A DNA stretch of 21,436 bases from Planctomycetaceae bacterium (lineage in GTDB: Bacteria; Planctomycetota; Planctomycetia; Planctomycetales; Planctomycetaceae): positions 1 through 21,436 of the forward strand of contig JAGQQP010000011.1 of the NCBI GenBank assembly GCA_020426085.1. Reading direction: 5' to 3'. The notes below the pieces were generated by a model. The model had not been told where the DNA came from, searched no databases, and saw only the letters and a program-made list of their open reading frames with translations. Shown piece after piece: positions 15,501 to 21,436 of the stretch (position 1 is its first letter; the number at the start of each line of letters is the position of its first letter). A program made the translations under genes and the position numbers.

Positions 15501-18500
15501 CAGAGCATCGGTTTCGAAAATCTGGATTTCACCAGCAGTTGCGTTGACGATGTTGATCTGGTCAACGTTCGTTTCAATATGTTGATTGGCATCCCCGAGC
15601 TTTCCAACACCCTGGACTGAAATAATCGTGGCGAGTGCTCCCGATTCATTGGCGATCAGATCTTCACCCAGAAGGTCACCCGAATCAATCAGGCTGGCAT
15701 CAGTTTCGATACGAATGGCGAAATCAGTCGCATTTAAAGTCGAGATCTGGCTCAATTCAATGTCGTCGGTTGCATCCAGGCTGACAATTCCATCGCCGGC
15801 GTTGATGAACGTTCCATCGTTCATTGTAATTGCACCTCCCGCACCAGCATCAGCATCGGCTGTCAGGGAGACACTGCCTGATGTACTTGTCAGGTTTGTT
15901 GTGCCATTGAAAATGATATCATTCGCCGTTTCAATAGTGACAAATCCTGTCTCGCTCTGAATATTCGCGTTGAGGATTAAATCAGCGTCAGTATCCGTGG
16001 TTTTGAGAAACAAAGTACCAGTACCCTGAGTCTGAACCAGATTCGAAATCGTGATACCGCCGACAGAGGTGAGAGAAACATCTGTGTCGGTTCCGCCGAG
16101 CAGCGCAATGGAATCGGAATTAACATCAACCAGTTCCAGTGCAGGGGAGTCGTTGCTGATGATCAATTCATCGCCGGTTGTTGTGCCGTCAAATTTCTGA
16201 GCTGTAATCTTAACCGTTTCCGCTGACTCTGACTGGAATAAGATTGTATCCACCGCATTGATATCGATATCGCCACCACCTGCGTCAATGATATCAGGTG
16301 CATCCAGTCGCAGATTTCCGGTTTGTAAACCGGTCGGTACAGTGATGGATACATCAGAGACCAAAGCGATCGTATCCTGTGTATTACTGATACCAGTGGT
16401 CGTTGACACATCAATGGCTCCGCCGGTTACTTTTATGAATGTGGTTCCGGCTGTTCCAGTTCCCGCATCCAGATTAAGCAATTCTGGTGTGGTATTCAGG
16501 TTGTGGATCGTAATGAGATTTCCACTGGTGATATCCACGTGGTCAACTGTCGTCTGCAGTGGATCAAAGCCTGCTTCAGTAAAGACGTTGGTGATGCCAC
16601 CGACATTACGACCCGCGACGATTGTTAACAGGTCTCCTGTTGTCAGATTGCCATCAGTACTGTCTGAGTCCAATACATCCCGGTCTGAATTCAGGGTAAT
16701 GTCGGCCGTGTTCTGAGCATTCAATGTGGTAACAAGGATATCACTGTCTGCTCCGGTTGCCGTCAGCGTTATCCCGTTGTTGATGTCCGATGCAGAATTG
16801 TTAGTAGAGTTAATATCCAGGGCGGTAATCGTACCGGCAGCATTGACGGTAATAAAACCATCAAAGGTGGTGAGCTGAGTTAAGATGACGCTGTCGACTT
16901 CATCGATGTGGATTCCGCCTGAGTTTGTATTTACCTCTGCGGTAATGCTGTTGACGTCAGTGTCGACTTCGATACCGTCGGCTGTCAGTCCTGCACTGCT
17001 GGATGTTAACTGCAGATCGTCTGCAGTAATGCGGTTACCATCGGTCGCTGTGTCGAGAATACCATCATCAGCGGTCAAAATGACATCGGCATTGCCGACT
17101 GCCGTGATAGTCGTAACAAGGATATCGCTGCTGCTGCCGGTCGCAGTCAGTATGATATCATTGCTGTCGTTTCCTGAGTTATTGGTTGATACGACAGAAG
17201 TAGCCGTGATGGTGGCTGTCGAGTTGATGACAATTTCACCGTCAAATGTAGACAGGTCCAGTAATTCAATAGCAATACTGTTATCAATTAACAGATTGCC
17301 TGCATCAGAGACCGTGGCAGAAAGTGTACTGATGGCGGTTTCCAGTGGATTACCGGTTCCAATGCCTGTTACCGCATTGAGAATCGCAGTAGATGCTGTG
17401 ATGTCAGTGTGTGAATCTCCATTGTCCAGAATTGAGGCAGAGAATGATTCGATATTTACGGTGCCTGTAGTAGTTAAACCAGACAGCAACACATTGCCAT
17501 CTGCATTCAGGATGATGTCACCGCTACCTGCATCGATCAGAGAGAGATCGGTCATGGAAATGCCATTTCCATTGTTGCCAGCCGCATTATCAGCAGTCAG
17601 AGTCACTGTGCCTGAAGTCGAATCAATTAACGCATTCGCGCCGAAGAAGATATCGTCTTCAGCGGTCAGAGTCACAAGCCCTGTATTGCTTTTAATGGTG
17701 GAATCCAGATCAATGCCGTTACCTGATCCGGTCGAGTTCCCCAGAAGTTCGATGTTTCCTGTTCCGGTTACTGAGACAACAGCACTGTCAGAGATTTCTA
17801 TGCCGTCATCACCATTTGAAGTTCCGTCGATTGTGATTTTTCCATTTGTGGAACTAATCTGTCCGGCGGACGTCTGGATCAAAACCCCCTCGGATGCAAT
17901 CCCGGTGCCGGTTGAAACTCCAGTAATAGTGATGATCCCGTCGGTCGATTGAATGTTACTGTTGATCTCGACACCGGCCTGATCTGCAGAGGTGGTACCA
18001 TTGATGCTGACATCTGCGTGATTGACACCTGAGTCATCACTGGCAACAATCTCCGCCTGATCTACCAGCAGGAATCCTGCACCAGAGCTGGCATTCCCCG
18101 TGATTTCTATGTTTCCGACCAGAGATTTGACTGTGGTTCCGAGATCCTCAATCAGAACACCTGTATTCTGATCGATGCCCGTTCCACCAGTTCCCTCGAT
18201 GGTAATCGTTCCTGCCAAGGCTACCGTATCAGTTGAACTGACTACGGTTCCCGAATGCAGGTGCACGCCATAATGATTACTGGTTCCAGCGTCTAAGCCG
18301 CCGAACCCAGTGAGGTTGATGCTTCCCAACCCCGAAGTTGTAATACTGGAGTTTTCAGCTTCGATGCCAGTAAAATCTCCAGTGGTCAATCCGGTGGAAT
18401 TAGCCAGAAGAGTGATGCCACCATTTACCGTCTTCAGATTACTGCCGCTGTTAAGTTTAATATTACGTGTCGACGTCAGTAATAAGACTCCCGTACCAAA

Positions 18501-21436
18501 GGTCGCGACGGTCGTTGTCACATCGACGGTCAGGGTATCGGATGCATTGAATGTGACCGATCCGGCTGATGATTGCGAGTCTTCCGTGATGTCAAGTGTA
18601 CCCGTGACGTTGACGACCATATCGGCGTCCGCATCTACTCCAACCTGGGCAGTGATTCCACCGATTGTCAGATTGCCTGTGTTGTCGAGGAACAGGCCAC
18701 CCGTTCCGGCATCGGCTTCAAGGAATGACACGGATGTATCAATCGCATCTGCCTGTTGTCCGATGCTCAGATTTGAATTCATAATCAACTGACTGGCGGT
18801 AACATTGTCAACTCCAGTGCTGTCATTGTCTGTGATGCCTCCGGCTGTGGACGTGATATCAACCAGACCACCTGCAGTTGTAATTGACGACAAGGCGACA
18901 TCATCATAAGCAGACATGAGAATCTGGCCGCCCTGAGATTCGATGGAACTTCCAGAGTCGAGAGTAATCGCGCCTGCACCGGAATTGTCTTTGTCAGCAG
19001 TCAGGGTGATCAGGCTGCTGGACTGTGCGACAATGCTGCCGGTGGAAGTCAGATGAATATCATTGTTTGCCAGGAACGTGATGGTGCCATTCGTGCTGGA
19101 GACAAGAGCGGTGATCAGGATGTCATTCCCGGCTGTGGCTGAAATGTATTCGTCAGTCGTAAACGCGCCATTGATGTTGATATCATTGGTCGAACTGATG
19201 TCTACGGTAATGCCCGCGCCACCTGTAACAGAAGCATTATAAGTGATATCTCCGGATGTGTTCGAAGTGAAGGCCGTTGATACTCCCAGTGTGATATCGT
19301 CATGATAAGTTTGCGATCCAGTCGTTTTGACGATACCGCCATTGATATTGGTCGTGCCACCAGCATTGGTCGTTAGACTGGCAAGTGCAGCAGTATCACC
19401 TACTTTGTCTTCAAAATTCGTATTACCTGCTGTATTGATGACGAGATTAAATGTTCCATCTAATAAGGAATCAAAAGTAATATCACCTGAGGATGCACTC
19501 TCCAGCCGTGTATCGGCACCCAGCAGGACTTCATCATTAAAAGTTTGGCTACCTGTTGTATCAATACTACCCCCATTGATATTGGTAATGCCATTCGCAT
19601 CCGTCGTCAGACTGGCAAGGGGATCGATGTTTCCAACAGCACCGTTGAATGTGGTGTCGCTTTCTGTATTGATTTCGAGTGTGAAGGTCCCATTCAGAGT
19701 CTGGTTGAAGATAATGTCAGCTGCTGCAGTACTTGTGAGAACAGTATTCGCTCCCAGGATGACATCGTCATTATAAATCTGAGTTCCCGTCGTTTTTACA
19801 ATCTCACCATTGAGGTAGGTGGTCCCTCCCAGGTTGGTCGTCAAAGTCGTAAGAGCCTGACTGTTACCGACAGCACCACCAAAGATCGTATCACCCGTGG
19901 TATTAATCATCAGGTTGACACCGCCATCGACCGTTGACACGAATTCGATAGAACTTCCACCTGAGCTGGTTAACGTCGTGTCGGTCAGAAAGTGGACGGC
20001 ATCGTTGTATAACTGTGAACCCGTTGTTGTGATTGTCCCACCAGTAAACGTGCTGTCGGATGTTCCTGAAGTGCTGACTTCGACAGAAGTCGCGATCACT
20101 TCCGTCTGGATGTCAACGTTTCCAGCATCAATGAGCACATCTCCCAGTAAAATGGGAGTGGGTCCCTGGAAGGTGATACTGTCATCGCTGTCTCCCTGAA
20201 TCGTCAGGTTGGCAGTGAATAAACTGTCGAGTGTTGTGATCAGGATTGTATCTGCACCTGGAGCGGCACTGCCACTGTTGGTACGAATCGTTATTGATCC
20301 GGTGGGATTTTGAAATACGACTGATTCACTGAGGTCTGAATCAATAAAGGAATATTTATTCCCGGGTGCGCCGTCATCGCTCAGAGTGATGATTTCATCG
20401 GCATCCGTAAAATCGAATTCCCGATCAGCGATGAGCAGGTTGTCGAGGATCGGTTCCAGACCGGTAAAGCTGATTGTTGTTGTAAGATCACTCAGGGTGA
20501 CATCGGTAATGGTGATGACACCATCTTCTCCATCAGCCGGGACGCTATCAGGAGTAAAGACATAAGCAACGGAATCTGCTTCTACCGGGACAGCATGATT
20601 GAGGACCAGGGCGTCACCGCCAACAAGGTTGTTCAGATAATTGCCGTCGTTGTTTTGGGATCCACCGTGGAAGAACATTCCGCCAGTGGGATTTGCAAAT
20701 CCGTTGTCCGGCTGATTGATGATGAAGACATCGTCACCATCCAGCCCATAAAAAGTAACAGAGGTAATTCCCGTCAGCGTTACCAGAGCTTGAACATCAG
20801 GAACTCCGGTTACATCGCGTGTCAGGACGAAAGTTGCTTCTGTTTCACTGGAGAAAGTGATTTCGAGCAGATCGTCCTCGCCGGTTCCGTAAATGACAAT
20901 ATCGCCGGTTCCATAAACTCCTGGATAAAGAGTCGGCGGATTCTGGTACGCTCCAATATGTGGGGTGTTTGTATTCGTGTCTGCAGCAAATTCCGAAGAG
21001 CCATAGACGGCGGCAGATCCAAAGCCGATGGTAAACTGAGTTTCCAGCGAGTCAGTAGGAACATAGTTGGGATCATTCGCGTAGGCAAACAGAGGATCGC
21101 CGAACGTGTTGGTTGAATCCAGGGTAACGTTGGAATCCAGGTCGTTCCCGTTAAAAGTATTGTAAGTGACGTTCGCATTCAGAGGAGCAAGCACGCCAAA
21201 ACCCTCGATGGGGGGCAGCGGAGGTTCGGCCTGAATGTAGAGCTGGATCGTCGTGTTACTGTCTCCGGTGGCAATGGTCGTTCCGGGGGCATCATCAAGT
21301 GCCCAGTGAGCGACCAGTCGTGAATCGCCGGTCAGTGTCGCAACTCCGCTGGTGCGAATTGCATCACGATCAGTCTGAACTAATACATCGTTGAACCAGC
21401 CGATATCATCAATCATCACATCAAAGGCACGTGACG
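12543..21436 (-). CDS. Giant beta-strand-repeat surface protein, 5' end outside window
   Basis: At least 2963 residues; the frame stays open to the window edge, so GTG 21419 and ATG 21416 are internal. In protein order: the end of a LamG-like jellyroll (IDDIGWFNDVL, then LVAHWALDDAPGTT); a segment ending HIGAYQ like a choice-of-anchor Q region (about 20940-21200); Asp/Gly-rich beta modules; four 78-residue units (19122-20057); long Ser/Thr/Asp/Gly-rich repeats of beta-solenoid character down to about 13620; a PKD-like module with WGDGTVE and HTYAG (about 13395-13620); a compact beta domain (about 13000-13220); a Ser/Thr/Gln linker; and a helical tail. I saw only one Cys, near the C-terminus, and no beta-barrel, LPxTG or sorting signal there. 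The composition fits a secreted or cell-surface adhesin/matrix protein, common in planctomycetes. The function is not known. The kinase gene follows 130 bases downstream on the same strand. Confidence 0.9.
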   Translation of the reverse strand, partial: SRAFDVMIDDIGWFNDVLVQTDRDAIRTSGVATLTGDSRLVAHWALDDAPGTTIATGDSNTTIQLYIQAEPPLPPIEGFGVLAPLNANVTYNTFNGNDLDSNVTLDSTNTFGDPLFAYANDPNYVPTDSLETQFTIGFGSAAVYGSSEFAADTNTNTPHIGAYQNPPTLYPGVYGTGDIVIYGTGEDDLLEITFSSETEATFVLTRDVTGVPDVQALVTLTGITSVTFYGLDGDDVFIINQPDNGFANPTGGMFFHGGSQNNDGNYLNNLVGGDALVLNHAVPVEADSVAYVFTPDSVPADGEDGVITITDVTLSDLTTTISFTGLEPILDNLLIADREFDFTDADEIITLSDDGAPGNKYSFIDSDLSESVVFQNPTGSITIRTNSGSAAPGADTILITTLDSLFTANLTIQGDSDDSITFQGPTPILLGDVLIDAGNVDIQTEVIATSVEVSTSGTSDSTFTGGTITTTGSQLYNDAVHFLTDTTLTSSGGSSIEFVSTVDGGVNLMINTTGDTIFGGAVGNSQALTTLTTNLGGTTYLNGEIVKTTGTQIYNDDVILGANTVLTSTAAADIIFNQTLNGTFTLEINTESDTTFNGAVGNIDPLASLTTDANGITNINGGSIDTTGSQTFNDEVLLGADTRLESASSGDITFDSLLDGTFNLVINTAGNTNFEDKVGDTAALASLTTNAGGTTNINGGIVKTTGSQTYHDDITLGVSTAFTSNTSGDITYNASVTGGAGITVDISSTNDININGAFTTDEYISATAGNDILITALVSSTNGTITFLANNDIHLTSTGSIVAQSSSLITLTADKDNSGAGAITLDSGSSIESQGGQILMSAYDDVALSSITTAGGLVDITSTAGGITDNDSTGVDNVTASQLIMNSNLSIGQQADAIDTSVSFLEADAGTGGLFLDNTGNLTIGGITAQVGVDADADMVVNVTGTLDITEDSQSSAGSVTFNASDTLTVDVTTTVATFGTGVLLLTSTRNIKLNSGSNLKTVNGGITLLANSTGLTTGDFTGIEAENSSITTSGLGSINLTGFGGLDAGTSNHYGVHLHSGTVVSSTDTVALAGTITIEGTGGTGIDQNTGVLIEDLGTTVKSLVGNIEITGNASSGAGFLLVDQAEIVASDDSGVNHADVSINGTTSADQAGVEINSNIQSTDGIITITGVSTGTGIASEGVLIQTSAGQISSTNGKITIDGTSNGDDGIEISDSAVVSVTGTGNIELLGNSTGSGNGIDLDSTIKSNTGLVTLTAEDDIFFGANALIDSTSGTVTLTADNAAGNNGNGISMTDLSLIDAGSGDIILNADGNVLLSGLTTTGTVNIESFSASILDNGDSHTDITASTAILNAVTGIGTGNPLETAISTLSATVSDAGNLLIDNSIAIELLDLSTFDGEIVINSTATITATSVVSTNNSGNDSNDIILTATGSSSDILVTTITAVGNADVILTADDGILDTATDGNRITADDLQLTSSSAGLTADGIEVDTDVNSITAEVNTNSGGIHIDEVDSVILTQLTTFDGFITVNAAGTITALDINSTNNSASDINNGITLTATGADSDILVTTLNAQNTADITLNSDRDVLDSDSTDGNLTTGDLLTIVAGRNVGGITNVFTEAGFDPLQTTVDHVDITSGNLITIHNLNTTPELLNLDAGTGTAGTTFIKVTGGAIDVSTTTGISNTQDTIALVSDVSITVPTGLQTGNLRLDAPDIIDAGGGDIDINAVDTILFQSESAETVKITAQKFDGTTTGDELIISNDSPALELVDVNSDSIALLGGTDTDVSLTSVGGITISNLVQTQGTGTLFLKTTDTDADLILNANIQSETGFVTIETANDIIFNGTTNLTSTSGSVSLTADADAGAGGAITMNDGTFINAGDGIVSLDATDDIELSQISTLNATDFAIRIETDASLIDSGDLLGEDLIANESGALATIISVQGVGKLGDANQHIETNVDQINIVNATAGEIQIFETDALIVHDILQTTSGDIRILAGGDVTLTGFIETVSNDVLIDSQAAIIDLNDGLPDPLNIHASSLDLNAATGIGTGDTLEFSAETFSADTTTGDILLHNTAFTAAEATSLSTAEGDIELEQVGNESLNIDFASTLNGNIIISNTGDAQSDLLTLTSIAAGGTTPEITISTVGFGNILLGSVSGPNGAIAITSAGEINDAVDDQGTPEIDIDAVGGSITLQAENGIGNSDPVEISGGTLSVNTTTGNINLNNTSSTDTGDVSFTRLTTGNGTIDFQQSGGRDTTFEEVSTTDSAITIIGDGSMLFENPGVLTNVVSTDGSGTIAITATGINSSIQVNDGFSTSGGTIDLTAQNSLNFGAEGDISSSNGQITLLADSASLGAGGGGISMSDGTVFDAGTGILDLQAGDNIDVGQLMTSTFTRLTSTDGGITDSGDTGGRDIISKQLVFRTATGTGSTNSIETAVSLLAGVNTDAGSIQINNSTGGGLLTIGTVDGVAGITNSADTAGDIIISNASPLTVDSPVINNSGGNIDLESTGPGDLTLNASVRASGGNGNINVEAGDGILDINDTGTPSDYSVAGTGIFSGHGSSGVSIDSNTTLNSQTGAIAGLPPDLRNILTPQILPTGVGTVTGDFGRFSEQNFFITIDWGDGTVETFNFDNPGSFEFQHTYAGNPDPQNPAADIPIIVTMQGDKQFTFSDGNGTLDFTIETGLLETPGEGLATVAIDTTPQVPQLVFPQQEIILDSTSNFQSIFTNKESQLLDSAINEANKNAERLVFLKILAPNGDVIEDVPLQESDLDNLPKVFKTLPDGRYQIYLKEAGEERVRLLMDVDIRNGKASDVTEEQSTPPTESDSGNDASQQKTSQLSTEDSLSESLRQIEELVTVILADSGLSDFIQDWFPSEATFLEGAAEFPRLDSGDALKEFNKFDTRGDQQQSITSEQAWSSAALLSGYYHGKSLLKKPATIEERETALEKYCNRLLNRHYNIYRNNP
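16614..17306 (-). repeat. Direct repeat with 384-bp period inside the giant gene
   Basis: Two roughly 103-residue units (16998-17306 and 16614-16922) are offset by exactly 384 bases (128 codons). Shared blocks include L-[ST]-TFDG, TIT-A, STNNS, ILTATG/TLTATG and SDILVTT. At DNA level a GTAACAAGGATATC block recurs at 17113 and 16729. This is a diverged tandem duplication of a structural module. Confidence 0.8.
19122..20057 (-). repeat. Tandem 78-residue (234-bp) repeats inside the giant gene
   Basis: Units start at 20057, 19823, 19589 and 19355 reading on the minus strand. An anchoring Gly codon in the TTG-[ST]-Q motif recurs at 20021, 19787, 19553 and 19319, exactly 234 bases apart. Shared blocks are INGG, TTGSQ-x-[YF]-[NH]-D, LGA-x-T, DITF, INT and ASLTT. 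Units 1-3 are complete; the fourth diverges after its first half. Confidence 0.9.

Noticed and set aside
16885..17952. 355-codon plus-strand frame, and similar ones at 13807-14517 and 14944-15483
   Set aside because: All are antisense to the giant gene. Its repetitive Thr/Ser/Asp/Gly codons give long stop-free Ser/Pro/Val-rich frames on the other strand; none has a ribosome site or known motif.
12543..21436. Autotransporter or two-partner-secretion adhesin
   Set aside because: The solenoid-like repeats suggest it, but there is no C-terminal beta-barrel, and the N-terminus that would show a TPS domain lies outside the window.

Overview
The window looks like a planctomycete chromosome, probably a marine Gimesia/Rubinisphaera-like species. 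The evidence is a Ser/Thr kinase with a DWG (not DFG) motif, one membrane segment and a long WD40 array; an almost cysteine-free giant beta-strand-repeat protein ending in a PKD-like module; and moderate GC. This is inferred from protein style only; no marker gene is present.

Region 1 (1-5643, + strand) is a sulfur-oxidation cluster. A TauE/SafE exporter (5' end outside the window) overlaps a metallo-beta-lactamase/rhodanese persulfide dioxygenase of CstB-like architecture. A 64-aa Cys-containing membrane protein and a type II sulfide:quinone oxidoreductase follow with gaps of 2-3 bases. An exported DsrE-like protein with a duplicated His/PNGV module and a diheme TsdA-type thiosulfate dehydrogenase come next with larger gaps. 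Read together: sulfide is oxidised to persulfide at the quinone pool, persulfide is converted to sulfite and thiosulfate, sulfite is exported, and thiosulfate is coupled to tetrathionate outside the cytoplasm. The role of the DsrE-like protein is open.

Region 2 (5716-7273) has two accessory genes: a minus-strand ABM-domain membrane protein and a plus-strand glycine-zipper envelope protein, separated by an AT-rich spacer with a strong hairpin.

Region 3 (7274-12412, minus strand) is a 1712-aa receptor-type Ser/Thr kinase: an acidic N-terminal tail with about a dozen T-hydrophobic-x-x-acid motifs, a catalytic domain, a tetratricopeptide-like helical linker, one membrane helix, a long coiled coil and 21 WD40 repeats (three seven-bladed propellers). 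A perfect 9-bp inverted repeat lies just before its start codon.

Region 4 (12543-21436, minus strand) is a giant repeat protein of at least 2963 residues, cut by the window edge, with a LamG-like N-terminal remnant, tandem 234-bp and 384-bp repeats, larger irregular modules, a PKD-like domain and a helical C-terminal tail. I saw no tRNA, rRNA, CRISPR array, insertion sequence or integrase.
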